In this document: in pieces, positions 46,791 through 59,534 of the stretch
Layout of the letters: every line of letters starts with the position of its first letter
Position numbering within the stretch: position 1 is the stretch's first letter
From: Epiperipatus broadwayi
Taxonomy: Eukaryota; Onychophora; Udeonychophora; Euonychophora; Peripatidae
Direction: 5' to 3'
Assembly (NCBI GenBank): GCA_028023455.1
Contig: JAQFVV010000153.1
Location: 1,150,212 to 1,214,211, forward strand
Length of the DNA stretch: 64,000 nt
Program-made: the position numbers and the translations under genes
Notes under the pieces: model-generated
Seen by the model: only the letters and a program-made list of their open reading frames with translations
The model's database searches: none
What the model was told of the DNA's origin: nothing

Positions 46791-49770
46791 TAACACTATT
46801 TATTGCAAAATATGAGTTTTTAAGTAAGTGGCATTCTTAAAGATAATATTTGATGGTTTCAAAATATCTAACCAGAGTTCTTATCTATAACAATGGCACT
46901 TAATCTAAATGAGAAAATTTATCTATTCAAAAAGTTAGTATAATAAAATGTTAGATATTTTCATTCTTTGTTATTAAAATAAAGGTAAATTTAGGGTTAG
47001 TTATTAAAAAAAGAAAATATATATTAAAAGTAAAGATATTATTTATTGTTATTAAAATTTTAAAAAATATTTTTTTACATAAAGACATTTCTAGTTTATT
47101 CAGTATAGTCAGTTTCTGCTTTGCACTAACAAACTTTTTAAAAGTTATCTTTTTAAAAATAAATATTTTCAAAAAAGTTCTTTTTTAGTCATATAAGTTT
47201 TTGATTTAAATTAAGTCTTTTACAAAAATATTACGTAAATAATTTTTAATTTGTAAATAAATTATTGAAAATTACAATTTTTCTTTAGGAATGTAAATTA
47301 TTCTGTTATTTGGTCTCAGGATAAAATATTGTGGTAATCAGAAATTATAATTTCTATTGACATTTAGGGCCACCTTCTTCATAAAGTACTAATATCTTCA
47401 GATTTTTTTCAGCTAATAAAACTGCAATAAAATAAAATTGTACACAGTAATATAAGGTTCTAAATATAATCACACCACCTTCATAACACCCAAAATTACA
47501 CCATCTGTATGAGGTCATTGCTACCCAGACTAACATGGTTAAACAACAAAATGAAAGTAGAATTCATTTTAAAATCTGAAATTACTTCTGTCTGTATAAA
47601 TTGCTACACCAAACTGAACTTAAAAAATTGTAACAACCTGGGTGGTAATGGCTTCCAATGATGACACTTCTATTATATTCCATAAGAAAAAAAAGTTATT
47701 AAAGAAAAAGGATATAATTCAGAGCTTTTTCTAATTGCAATAAAACTGGCTTCTGATATATCAATTGTCACTTGCTGATCATTTTATTTTAAAAAAATAT
47801 ATACTACAGTAAGTTTTTAATTATTTTTATTTTTGGACTGAAGATATTCTCAATTTATTACATTTTTAAAATTCTATTCATACTATAATCTTAATTTATA
47901 TATGTATATTGTATACAGATTAAAGCATCTTTGTTATATATAAGTGGTATGTAAATTAAAAAATCTTGTTTACTTATATAATTATATATTTCATGTAATC
48001 AAGACTTATCAACAAAATATGAGATTTTAGTCACAATATATAACATAAAGATGGGGCTTAAGATAAAATATAATGAATATGATGGCTCCAATGTATTACA
48101 ATCTATATTATTTTATAAAATTAGAAAGTTTGTTTGTTTGTTTTTTACTTTATAACTCAGAAAATGCAGTACCAATCTTGAAAAATCTTTTATGATTTTC
48201 TTTATTTTTTTGTATATAATTTTATTAGCATACAAATTTTTGCTTTAATTGTTTTAAAAAATTTTGTAGTTGCAATATAAAAATGTATGTATGGAAAATC
48301 TACATTGCAACTGTTTTCAAATGACATCATAAAAACAAAGGAAAATCAGCACTGATAAAAGATTATAGAGTTGAAATTTTTTAATGAAAAATATTGTTTT
48401 GGGGAGAGTAAGCTAAATATATTTGAATTTAATTAAATTGTGTTTGCACTACATATTTAATTTTTTATTGGAATAATTATAACTTATATAAATTATAATA
48501 ATGAATTTGATAAAATTTTAGGATTTTAGTTTACATATATATTTACACATATTGAAGTAAATTTTAAAATGGCATTGCTATTGGAAGAGAAATACTAATG
48601 AATTGGATAAACTTTTGTCATTTCCATTTAAGTATATTTCCACATGATAAAATACGTTTTAAATATATTTAATTAATACATGGAAAAATTTTTTTAAGGG
48701 ATGTGAATATTTTCCATATTTCCCCTCTTTTCTTCCATAGCCTAAGCTTGTGGTTAGACACCTGTAGAGGTCTCTACTATCACATTTTGCATGCATATTC
48801 TCAAGGTTATAGCCTCAGCAAATATTACCTACATTAATTAACTAAAATACTAATAGTAATATGACAACAAAAATAGATTAAATATAAAAAATTAAAAGAA
48901 TAGGTTAAAGAGATAGCCTTTTATCATGTATCTTCAAAAAATGTGCATTTACAATAAATAAATAAAAACAAATTGATTTTTTAATGTCAATTAAAGCATC
49001 TAAAAATTAAAGTTTTTTATAGGATTGTGAGAATATTATTTTTTCTTTATCATTATTGATCTATTATCTACATACCTTGATCTTTGTTTTATGGTATTCC
49101 ACTGGATTTAAGCAATACATCAATAAAAATCAATGCAAATGGTAGTCTTGCATTGTTTATGGTCGAAAAAATATTGACTTACAATAATTTAAACAAATTC
49201 TCACTTTTCTATAGTGTTTTATAAATTACTTGAAACAATGTTAAAAATTATCAAATAGAATAAATTATTTACTTTTAAAAATAATAGTAGTGTGTATAAT
49301 GAATTAATCTTTTACTAAGTACTTTATAATTTATGTACATTAAACAATATTAAAAATGATTCAATATAGTAATTCAAAGAATCTTTAAAATATATATTTT
49401 TTATATTTTATATATACAATATATGCTAATATCTTGCAATTTTTGTGGAAATAGCTAAAGATGACACTTCAGGTAGTGTGGAGAGAGACTTCCATTTACT
49501 TTTTTACTTGAATACACATAATTATTACCATTGTTAGTAATAATATTTAATAATGAAGTTTATTAATCAAACTCTATACAAGCATGAAGATGAATAAATA
49601 GTTAAGCACTTATGTTAATGCATAAAGAAAACCAACTATATCATAAACTTACAGTATTTTAATCAGGAACAGGGTCATCATCAGATAACCCTGGAGATTA
49701 AATTAGTCCTATTTTTCCTCTCTGTATGTCAATAGGATGATATTTATTAGTTAAATTAGAAATGCATAAT
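46791..49770. other. AT-rich stretch, nothing recognised
   Basis: About 3 kb without coding, RNA gene or transposon end signals. Open frames here are short and lysine/phenylalanine-rich, as expected from composition. Confidence 0.55.
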
Positions 49771-49776
49771 TCTATT

Positions 49777-49778
<2 letters not shown>

Positions 49779-49839
<61 letters not shown>
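49779..49839. repeat. (TA)n microsatellite, about 30 units
   Basis: Pure TA, abutting the end of the repeat at 49840-50075. Confidence 0.97.
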
Positions 49840-49842
<3 letters not shown>

Positions 49843-50075
49843 CTTTACCCTGCTTAGTGATGGCAATTGGTCCTCCAAACCTCATCATTAAGCAAGAATA
49901 TCGTAGACAAAATACGTAATTATAATGGGGGTCTATGGGAAAAAAATTGGTCGGTTCCAGTGATGTAAAATATCCACATTGATTTTCAAGATGAAAGATT
50001 TTCTTGATTTTTTTATGACAATGATGACTAAATATGGTATCTAAAAAGAAAAGTTTTACATCACTAGGAAAAAAA
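49840..50075 (-). repeat. Dispersed repeat Y, copy 1
   Basis: Read on the minus strand it ends ggtaaaggtgtatatata, running into the TA tract, and contains ccatcactaagcagggtaaa. The copy at 52080-52260 ends the same way (cgctaagtggggtaaagg, then tgtatatata). Both contain a catcactg/tgatgtaaaa-type element. Class unknown. Confidence 0.6.
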
Positions 50076-50630
50076 TGCATATTTTCACTTTAAAAAGTAC
50101 TGAACAGCAATGAAACTAAATTTGAATTTAAAAGTTTTTATATTCTTCCGTGGAAGTTTTTCATCGTAATAAAAAAAAAATCTATACTGAAGTGCTTTTT
50201 TTTTAAATTGTAATACAGTATATATTACTACTATATATTTATTTTATTACTTATGTGAAATTATTCAAATTAAAAAACAATGTTTAATTATTAATTATTT
50301 AATTGAACATATAGAAAAAAAAATTCAACTTATTTTCAAAGTAAAAAATCTAACTTCTAATTTTCTAAAACATACAGGTAGGTTTATTTTTTTACTGTAT
50401 ATTTTTAGTAATGTAATAATGCCCCCCTCCTTTCAAGTAGAAAGATTTTTAATTAAATGGAATCTGTTTTTTTTTAAACTTTTCTAATTCGACATCATTT
50501 TAAAATGTTGTTTTTCTTTTGATTTAAAACTTCTTGAGTGTAAACAACATGTTTATTAATGAAGTTACAAAATCAATAACTATTTTTACATAATTATCCA
50601 GGTGTTTTAAAAATAATATATCATATTTAA

Positions 50631-51395
50631 TGCTTTAACTGCCTGTCTCTTAAAAAAATGAGAAAATTTGACGTCACTCTAAATCGGCTACTTTTTATCT
50701 CATGTATACATATTATACATCATTCGAAAGAAAATCAAAAGTTCTGTAAGATGGTATACTATTCAGAATTATTTTACAAGTAAAAAATCAATAAAAATGA
50801 CCATATATGTCAAACAAAACCAAAATACCGCCTCCTCACCACCTTTTCTTGAATCTTATTGGCTGTCCAACTTCTGTTAGAAAGGGAAATGGCTGCCAAA
50901 AAGTAAAAAGTTATGTTCGTTTTGATTTTTATTATGAAAATGATAAACAAATGTTTACAACATTTTCAACAATATTTGAATTGAATTACAAATTATTATT
51001 GATAAAATAATACTAAAAATCAAATTATTTTAGAAAAATAGTTAAGATATTACCAAGAATTTTTTATTTATTGCTACATATTTATCATAACGTTAAAGTG
51101 AAAAAAAAATTATTACATCAGCAATCTTTTTGGTTGGTCAAATAGCGGTTACTTTTATTTCACCGCAATTGAATATTTTTTAAATTATAAATCAAATTTT
51201 ATTTTTGAAAAGACTTTCGTTTACTTTCATAATCTGACAAATTAGTAATATACTTTTTACAAACGAAACTAACATATTTATATTATTAAAAGTGAATCTA
51301 TTTTAACAATAGATTTTGTTAAAGTTGTGAGTTGGCCAATTAAAAGTTTTGATTTTTAACTCATTCGGCCAATTATATAATCATCGGTGAAAGGG
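50631..51395 (+). mobile_element. piggyBac-type MITE copy X3
   Basis: TTAA flanks on both sides (50627-50630 and 51396-51399). The left end starts TGCTTTAACTGCC and the right end, reverse-complemented, CCCTTTCACCGATG, both like the piggyBac end consensus CCYTTNNMCYGC. 765 bp, no transposase; a 67-residue frame inside is a chance product. Best-bounded member of a family with copies at 35840, 37098 and 61497. Confidence 0.82.
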
Positions 51396-51508
51396 TTAAA
51401 AAACACACACAGTTTAATATTCATATTTAGTGTTTTCCTGAAAGTTTGTGATGATGGTATTTTATTTGTCTTGTACTGTATTTATATATTGGAGTATTTG
51501 TATACAGT

Positions 51509-51849
51509 ATTATCAACAAATTAAAAATCCTCCTTTTTCTTTTCAAAAACTTTATTTTCTTATCTCAATACTGAACATATATATATATATATACACTGTA
51601 TATACAATATGTATATAATACAAAACTCTGTTTCAACTGTTTATCTTCATACAGTCATTTTTAAGGATATCTCTCTCTCACTTCTATATTTTATTACTCT
51701 TTCTTTTACATTATTTAATTACAAATCAACGTTGAAACATTGGAGTTTTTGTATTATACAAATATATATACTGTATATATTCAGTATTGAGATAAGAAAA
51801 TAATGTTTTTGAAAAGAAAAAGGAAAAGGATTTTTAATTTGTTGATATT
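51509..51849. repeat. 341-bp foldback element
   Basis: Arms of about 130 bp (51509-51640 and 51725-51849) are reverse complements with small indels, e.g. atcaacaaattaaaaatcc, tcttatctcaatactgaa and tataatacaaaactc. The arms include a TA tract of different length on each side. A MITE is likely. No target duplication was identified. Confidence 0.85.
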
Positions 51850-52079
51850 ATTGTAGAACATATATACATATTTTAAAAGAAAAAGTGGATGAACATTTGC
51901 TGTGTTACTTATTATATATGATGTATACAGTATTATAGATTCAATAATTATAGATATTTTAAGGGTTTTATGAATAAAATATTGTATGTGTATACAATTA
52001 CAGCAAAGTCATTACCTGTATACATATTACAATAATATAATTTTGCTTTTGGGTAAAATGAATTTAATATAACTATCTC

Positions 52080-52260
52080 TGACGTCATCAGTGATGCAAA
52101 ATTCAAGATGGCTGCCAAAATTTTTTTTTTTTTATTTTTCCCGATCGTTATAGCGAATAATTGATTGTACATCGAAGTAGTGGGTACAAATTGATGATGA
52201 TCGCTCTTGCAAAATATCACTAAGTAGACAATCGCTAAGTGGGGTAAAGGTGTATATATA
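52080..52260 (+). repeat. Dispersed repeat Y, copy 2
   Basis: Contains gacgtcatcagtgatgc, aagatggctgcc, a run of T, then cgatcgttatagcgaat. It ends gctaagtggggtaaaggtg followed by TA. The 3' end matches the repeat at 49840-50075. Confidence 0.6.
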
Positions 52261-52539
52261 TGAAAAACAAAAACAAGTTATAATCACATTAACTTGCTGT
52301 CGCTTGTATTTATGATCAATATATATATATATTGAAAAATGAATAAACAAAATTTAATCAGCATATATAATATAGTATTATATGCAATTATTTAAATTGG
52401 AAATGGATGATATTGTAATTTCTAAATAGTATACAAGAAACAAATTTCATAAAGTTAATTATTATTTACAAATGATTATTATTTGTCATCAATTAATTTT
52501 GTTATATGTTTTATGTTTTGATATGTCTTGAATATATAT

Positions 52540-52870
52540 ATATATATATATATTGTAACTGGACCCCATACCACCCTTTTATTACCTTGGTTGTAACAAT
52601 TTCCTGATGAGCATGCTGTAGGAAGGAACTATCGATTGGTGTTCCCCAATGCAGATATTAACCCCTCCTACAACAATATTTTCCTGCTCATCAGAGGATG
52701 TAGCATCATAGAGACTGGAAGCATCTAGACATTTCTGTGTTTGGTTTTCCAAACGGCACCACTAGAGTTCCATCTCACTACAACCTGACTTACATAGGTC
52801 TAGTTATGCCAGACATAGCTCAGGAGGCATGAAATTCTCATGAACAAGTGCACTGAATGATAAGTGATGC
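52540..52870. repeat. GC-richer unit with an inverted CTGATGAGCA pair
   Basis: After a TA tract (52533-52554) comes about 320 bp of balanced composition. ctgatgagca...tgtagga (52611-52635) is matched inverted by tcctac...tgctcatcag (52666-52696). The rest (attccaaacggcaccac type sequence up to 52840) is unlike anything else in the window. Probably part of an unidentified mobile element. Confidence 0.5.
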
Positions 52871-53161
52871 AATAAAAAAATAGAATTGAACAACTGGATA
52901 ACTAAAATTAATTTTAAGTAATAATAATTTTATTTAATAACAGGTTTAATTAAAGGTCCATCAAACAAAATATTTCATTGACAGTCCCTTGGATCCCTTC
53001 AGTTACTTTCAATAACATTTTTATATGACTTAAAAAAATGTAATTTGTTGAGAATATAATAAAGTCCTTCTTTCAATAGTTCTTTAACAGTTTACATCTT
53101 TAATTATTTAATTAGTTCACAGAGAGGAGTGTGATATATTAAGACAACAGGGAGAATGGTG

Positions 53162-53375
53162 TACATCCAATAGTAGGGCAATATGAATTAAAGAATGCAA
53201 GTTTTTTTGCAATTTATATTTTACATCTAATTCAGAGTTCCACTTAATTCAACAAATATTTTATTTGCAGTCCATTGTGTATCTTGGTATACATCCAATA
53301 GTAGGGCAATATGAATTAAAGAATGCAAGTTCTTTAACAATTTATATTTTACATCTAATTCAAAGTTCCAGTTAA
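53162..53375 (+). repeat. 128-bp tandem duplication
   Basis: tacatccaatagtagggcaa begins copies at 53162 and 53290. The first about 85 bp of each copy match closely; the second copy is incomplete. Confidence 0.88.
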
Positions 53376-53399
53376 TTTTAAGTTAGTTAAAGCACAATA

Positions 53400-55020
53400 C
53401 ATATATTTTATTCATGGTTATCCAGGTCTGAATCCATACTATATGCACATTTATCCTAGGTTCATTGGTTTGGTATTCTTATTTCTCAACTCATATATAT
53501 AATATGTTTTAATTCTGTGTTTATACTACTTTTCTCAGAGTTTTCAAATAATAAATAAAATCTTTAATAAAAAATGATTTTCTTAATCTTTTACCTTATT
53601 TAAGTATGTGGTTCATTATACGCATATAATCATTAACTTTTATTGACATACTAATTCATATTTAAATGTTTGAATTTGTTCATAATATAGTATAAATTTA
53701 CCAAATACATTCATTTTGATATTTTCCAATTTTATCTGGATCATAAACACATCATTATAATTTAGTTAATTATAGCTATGTGTAATATTTATACACAATA
53801 AATATGTAGGTAATCATTTGTAATCTTTATTTAGTTATTCTTAATTCAAATGTATCTGCAGATGAGAAGTCAATCCTTATTAAAAATGCCTTTTGATTAT
53901 AGATATTTTTTAATATTTATCATTAATAAAATGTATTTTCACATAATTCATTTTAAGAAAGATGTTTTCTTTGTTCTTTTATAAACACATGTAAGTATTG
54001 TATATTCTTATAAAATTGTTACCTTCATTTTTTTTTATCCAGTCTGTTCCATCAAAAGGGGCATTTCATTCACTCTGAATGGCAGTATTCACTATCATGA
54101 TGATTACCCAGGCAAATATCAGAGAATCATGGCTTGATGAAGAGATGAAGCTGTTGGTTTAGCCTTCTATCATTATAATTTCCTTAATAATGTTTTCTTT
54201 TTCCATTATTAACAGTGGTTGTAAAGGTTATATTCCAAGGTGATGAAAGTCAGAGTTGAGTAACATTTAAATAAGAATTTTAACTTTTTAATTCTTCACT
54301 TTTCTTACTATCTTTTTTAAAAAATCTTTCGAAAAAATCTTCTTTAAACATACACTTTAAAAATCCAATCTAATCTGCCTCTGAACTTCCAACTTGACTA
54401 TTTATATTCTGCTCTTCAGATTGATTAAGCCGCTCAGCCCACATATCTTAGTTGTCCCTCTGCTTTTGCTTAAGTCCGATTGCCTTTCTCTTTCCAAGGA
54501 TTGGACAATATTTTTCGCAGAACAGATAATGAACCAGGAGGATGAATTCAGGTTTTTCAATTAATTAATACTGCCTCAAGCTATTATCACACTTTATTCA
54601 AAAACATCGTTCCAAAAATTAAAAATGTAATAATATATATATATTCATTCTTAATAATTAAAATAGTAATTAGTTTATCATATGAAAAATATATTTAAAA
54701 TAAAATACTAAATGTTGATTATTCAATACTATAACTACTCATAAAAAGTTACATTTTAGCATTATTGCTGTTAATAATTCATGTATTTATTATTTCACTT
54801 ATATAATATGTAAATATAGAAGTCACACAAATAACTACTTATTATGTTATTTTATTCTACTGACATGTGGGAAGTCACAGGTACAACTAGTTATTAAATA
54901 AATTAATTTGAAATGTTGCACAATTATTCCAAATATTATCAAAATGTTCTCTTCATTTACTCAAAATGTATCACTATCATTATAAAACAGTGTCATCTAT
55001 TAAAAGTAAAATAAGTAAAT
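53400..55020. other. AT-rich stretch, nothing recognised
   Basis: A less AT-rich patch at 54370-54540 (agccgctcagcccac region) has no readable coding similarity. Confidence 0.5.
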
Positions 55021-55025
55021 AATTG

Positions 55026-55110
55026 AAAGTTTTATTGCTTAGGAATTCATATGAAGTTTAAGCACTGGAAATACCAAAACTAGAATCGATATGAGAACCT
55101 TAAGCTCCAA
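55026..55110 (-). repeat. Fragment of second SINE family
   Basis: Matches the 3' part of the element at 34300-34432 (shared ttttattgctt, gaattcata and aagtt blocks and the worn B-box region agaatcgat). The tRNA-like 5' head is absent. Confidence 0.55.
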
Positions 55111-55429
55111 GCTTAATTTTTTAAAATAACTATATGCCAAATTTATTTCTCTCATCAACTAGGCACATAACTTCAAATGTTTGTTGCCTTAAAACTATTA
55201 ATAAGTAGATATACGTCATTCACAAAGCCTATATTTTATAGATAACTATTATCAGTCGAATGAAATTATTTTTATATTTTTTATAATATTATATTGATCT
55301 AATCGTTACAAATAATAAAGATAAATTTAAAAAAACTTTGCTTCACTTCTGAATACATTTCATATAGCTCCTATACCTGAAGCACTTTTCTATTTTCTTT
55401 TTAATATGTGCTGATATATTTATTACTGT

Positions 55430-55600
55430 AATTAAATTAATCAATATCTTAGGTCCTCCAAACATTTGTAGCAAGTCCAAAAGTCTTTATATTATCTCAT
55501 GCTTTTTTGAAATCAATAAAACTCACAATTTGATGCTCACTGATATTCATTTCTGTAATAAATACTACAACTTTGAATACTGTAGAATTTATTTTAGAGT
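55430..55600 (-). pseudogene. Short LINE RT fragment
   Basis: The minus strand reads NISEHQIVSFIDFKKA, then a stop where Phe of the motif A (FIDFKKAFDSI) is expected, then DNIKTFGLATNVWR. The pattern fits the LINE RT motif A region. Too short to place in a clade. Confidence 0.55.
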
Positions 55601-55654
55601 TTTTTATTTATTATATTTATTTAATTCAATTTATATTTGATGGTGTGTGTTTAA

Positions 55655-55760
55655 ATAAAGACTATAGTTTAGTGGTACTATTCTTTCTACCATTCTGAGT
55701 TTAAATCTGAGCAGGATCAAAATCAAATATTTTTCAGGTACCAATTAAAGTCTGGAGTTA
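55655..55760 (+). mobile_element. SINE-like element, third family
   Basis: A-box-like TATAGTTTAGTGGTAC (55664-55679) and B-box-like GAGTTTAAATCTGAG are spaced as in a tRNA head. The downstream sequence resembles 34100-34140. No target duplication was seen. Confidence 0.5.
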
Positions 55761-56637
55761 TTTTTCAGATATCCAGTCTATTATTAATCTAATTTACTAA
55801 TCAATACTTTTAATGAATATCTAGCTATTCTTATATAAAGAGTAAATTAATGTTTGAAGCTACCCAAGTTGTTACTATCAAGCCCGCTAAGTAATGCCTT
55901 CCCATCACTGGTCCACTTTGACTTGTAATTAGAAAGAGCTTTATTCTACAGTGGGATATTTGAAAGCTGCATGAATTTACATATATATATATAGTTTAAT
56001 AAACTATTTATAAAATATTTATTGAATTTACCAAACATTTAAAATTTTAATGACAAACTTTGTAAAATATTTTACTTGCCTATTTTTATATAAACTTTAT
56101 CTATTACAGCATTAATTATTTTTATAAATGTCAGTTTCTATAAATTTAATGTAATATTTTTAACAATCTAGTTGAATTTCTAAACTGACAATGTAATAAT
56201 TTGTGGAAATCTTGACAACAACCATATTCATCTGTCTTAACTACTTATCATTAACATATTAAAATGACTTTAACTGAAGGTTAATATTTCATTCATCTGT
56301 CTAAATATAGTTATTGCTTGATTTAAATATGATAATGATTTAAATTATTGCGGAGTGTCACTGTACGAGTTGTGTCATATTCAGTTTTGATAACAGATGT
56401 GTTCTCCTACACATTATGATTTTGCTGTCACATATTTCTTATTAATATTTTATATATATTTCAAAATTAGATTAATGTTTTAATTATTTTAACAATTTAT
56501 TTGCTATTATTAAATTGGTAGATATATTTTAATTAATCTTTTGTTTTCATTATTACTTAACTATTCTTTATTTATTTTTTTATATTTAAGCTAACAAATA
56601 GATTTTTTTATTTGACGTCGTTATATATTTACTTTTT
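55760..56637. other. AT-rich stretch, nothing recognised
   Basis: No gene or repeat end was recognised. Confidence 0.5.
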
Positions 56638-56651
56638 AAAAAAATACTTCA

Positions 56652-56754
56652 GGTGTCAAACATTGGTGATCGAGAGGCCAGAGACAGCTGCTTTACAAGC
56701 AGTTGTCCCGGGTTAACGGGTTCGTTTCCTGGCTGATGCTATGACACATGAGAA
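56652..56754 (+). mobile_element. tRNA-derived SINE, Val-like head
   Basis: A-box-like TGGTGATCGAGAGGCC, anticodon arm GCTGC-TTTACAA-GCAGT with TAC, B-box-like GGGTTCGTTTCC, tail GGCTGATGCTATGACACATG and poly(A). A 14-bp target duplication, aaaaaaatacttca, flanks it (56638-56651 and 56755-56768). Confidence 0.92.
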
Positions 56755-57269
56755 AAAAAAATACTTCAAGTAACAAACGTTTGTACACTTTAAAAAAAGT
56801 AAAAGCTTTATTGATTTGTAATATTATTCAAACATCAAATCTCATTAAAGTTTCAAATATAAAAAGTTAGAATAAATTGTCTTATGTGGGTGATAAATAA
56901 TGCCAATTCACTATTTGACCAAGCCTTGCTATTTGAGTAATGTGCTACATTTCCTAAAGACTTTATATCAAAAATATATTCATCAGTCATAGCCCAAAAA
57001 TAGATACAGTCATCTTAAACAACCTTGTTTTATATCTTCCTCATTTATTTTGATCTTAAAATTATTATACTTGTATTCGTTTCTGCATCATTAGTTGGTT
57101 TTCTTTGATTTACATCTATCACCCTTAACTTATTTTTCATAATTGCTCTACAATTAAATTTTAACTTCTCTTTTAACAACTTTTGTGACTTAGATTTTAT
57201 TCTTTTTTAAAAATATATCTTCTTATAACCTCCAATGTTTTTTTCTTTATTTTTCTAAACTTTACCTAA

Positions 57270-58320
57270 TAATAAATTATATACAGAATGGAAAAAAGAA
57301 CTCCCCGAGTATCGTAAATAAATAATGTTCAAACCCTCATGGCATCAGTATCTAATGCAAACCAGATGGAAATAAATCCATTTTGATTTATGATCTAAGA
57401 ATTTATATGGGAAGAAACTTTAGATAATACAATTTGTGAAGACAGAATCTATTAAACGTAGATGTAAATAATATAAATGATCGTGTTCCAAAGTCATATT
57501 CACAAGATAGATTCTCTTTTTCATAGCTCTTTTAAATAACTTTGGGAAAGACTGACCTTATTGCTAATATGTAATATATGTAGTCCTTTATACAAATAAT
57601 CTGTAAATCCTTACAATGCAAATATCTAATTAGTAAATAGATGAAAATGACCCCAATTTCATCTGTAATCCTAAAACTTAAATGGAAAGCAAATTTAGAT
57701 AATGAAAATTGTAAATTTCTAATATTATATATTAATAACTAGATTAGTTTCTCACAAGATTATTAAAATACATGCTTGAAATTCCTACTTTGAGAGTATA
57801 CATTTAAACTAATTTTAAATTTCTGTTTTATACATCTATGAATAATAGAATTTTATTCTTTTAATTTTCATTGTTTAAATTTGTTTCCTGCATGCAAAAA
57901 TGGACTCATTTTCATTTCCTTCACACTTAGATATTGATGTTGTGGACTTTGATGTTATTTATAGATAGTACTTCAGAATTCATTACTCAAAAATATATTA
58001 CATAATATTTCATACTTTTAGCTTTACATATTAATGAAGAAATAAATATTTTAGAAAGTTATTAAAATACATTCTTAGAGTCTCTATCTTGAAAATATGA
58101 ATTTAGACCAATTTCAACTAAGTATTGTTTATATCTTGATAAATTGAATTTTATTCTTGCAGTTTTCATTGTCTAAATTTGCTTCTCATATAATTTCTTG
58201 GGCCAGAGTTAAAGGGGATCATTTTTATTGGTTTAACAATTAGACTTGATTGTTATGTCATTCTTGGAGATTTCATTGCTCCAAAATATATTAAATAATA
58301 TTTCACATGCCTTTTAATAA
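57270..58320. repeat. Four diverged copies of a ~250-bp repeat, two inverted and two direct
   Basis: Direct copies at about 57750-58010 and 58050-58310 share ttattaaaatacat, gaattttattctt and ttttcattgt(t/c)taaattt. The two preceding copies (about 57270-57470 and 57590-57735) run the other way; reversed they read ttttcattatctaaattt and attgtattatctaaagttt. Identity is low, so the cluster is old. No coding capacity. Confidence 0.65.
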
Positions 58321-59260
58321 TCAACAAATCTAAATCATAATAGTAACTCATGATTAATAGTTATTTCTATAACCCCTTTTGATTTGTTTAAATTCAAAGT
58401 TGAAATGATTTTAATAAAAAATTTGTATAGAACTGATAGAAGTCTGATTATTCTTGCAATTTCTATTATATTCTTTTTCATCTTTTTTAAATTTTAATGT
58501 CACTATTGCAATTTTCTAATCTCCATGTACAAATTTAACATTAAATGTCACATGATCACCATTCTTTATGCTTACACAAGCTGTTTACACAGATAAAACT
58601 TTCCATACAGTAATGCCACTCAGTGCAAGTCAGAGTAATCAGTGGAATGCAAGAATTTTATGCACAAACCTTCCTGCATTCATTGATTACTCTGGTTTGC
58701 ACTGAATGGTGCTACTGTTTAGAGAGTTTTGCCTCAATATAGTTTTGTCAACAATTTCTTTATTAATTTAACTGCTTCTTTTAGGACAGTAATAATACAA
58801 TAATTTTTTCAAGCTTTATTCATTTTTATAGATTTGATTATTACTTCACTTTTTCAGTTAAAATATTTGGTAATTCAAAAGTTGTAATTATAGAAATTAC
58901 TGTTCTTTATTGTTTTTTATTACTCTATACATCTTTATGGGACTTTTCTATAGATTTCATGAGGTCATTTTCTTTTCAATAATAGTGCCATCTTTTCCTT
59001 TTATTGTTAAAACATTTTTGCATCAATAATTTTATTTTTTCTTAAAGTTTTTCTTGCCAATTTACAGTTACATTTCTTTACATTATTTTTAATTCCTTAC
59101 AAATTTTTAAACATTCCAAATATTCATTTCTTTACAATTGATCATTTAATAATACCTTCATAATCCTTCAATGAAAAATCCATTGGAAAATTTATGCCAG
59201 CTATCCATGGAACAATTGTTATTAGAATATCATAATTAAAGCTAAATGCAACTACAGTTA
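58290..59260 (-). mobile_element. RTE-like LINE fragment, interrupted
   Basis: On the minus strand, TFELPNILTEKVK and LKEAVKLI (58750-58900) resemble the pre-RT region. After the foldback at 58546-58745, IIRLLSVLYKFFIKIIS stands for NYRPISLLSVLYKIFTKII (about 58430), and further on a motif A remnant is found near 58335. Stops are frequent. The foldback lies between consecutive parts of the protein and was therefore inserted into the LINE. Confidence 0.65.
58546..58745. mobile_element. Short foldback of the hammerhead family, ribozyme lost
   Basis: Left part: catgatcaccattctttatg, then aaaactttccatacagtaatg and agagtaatcagtgga. The right part repeats the last two, inverted, with about 58-bp arms. 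All match the end region of the hammerhead units at 25000 and 38000. The ribozyme core is absent, so this is a deletion derivative. Confidence 0.78.
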
Positions 59261-59269
59261 TTAAGTTAT

Positions 59270-59430
59270 ATAGTAGGCACTAAATAGGTATTTTATGCAC
59301 AGACCTTCATTCATTCATTGATTAATCTGACTTGCACTGAGTGGCACTACTATAGGGTGAGTTTTGCCTCTGTGAAAAACAGCTTGTATAAGCATAAAGA
59401 ATGGTAATCATGTGATATTAAGAATATTGA
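59270..59430 (+). mobile_element. Hammerhead-family end fragment
   Basis: taggcactaaataggtattt, ttatgcacagacctt, cactgagtggcactac and gtgagttttgcc match the end of a unit. The sequence continues without a break into gcttgtataagcataaagaa and atcatgtgat, the start of a following unit. No ribozyme core remains. Confidence 0.72.
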
Positions 59431-59534
59431 CATTAGTATTTGAGCACCTAGAATAATTCCACATCTCTAAAGTTTTTGCAGCAGTTTTGCCTAATTTTTT
59501 GTGTGAATTGAAGTAGAAAGCTAAGAAAATAAAA

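Noticed and set aside
49660-49720. Hammerhead-like ctgatgatgaccctgttcc on the minus strand
   Set aside because: No GAAA or GUC at the proper distance and no stem I could be drawn.
54110-54160. cttgatgaagagatgaagc as a hammerhead core
   Set aside because: CUGAUGA is not exact and there is no GAAA or stem III.
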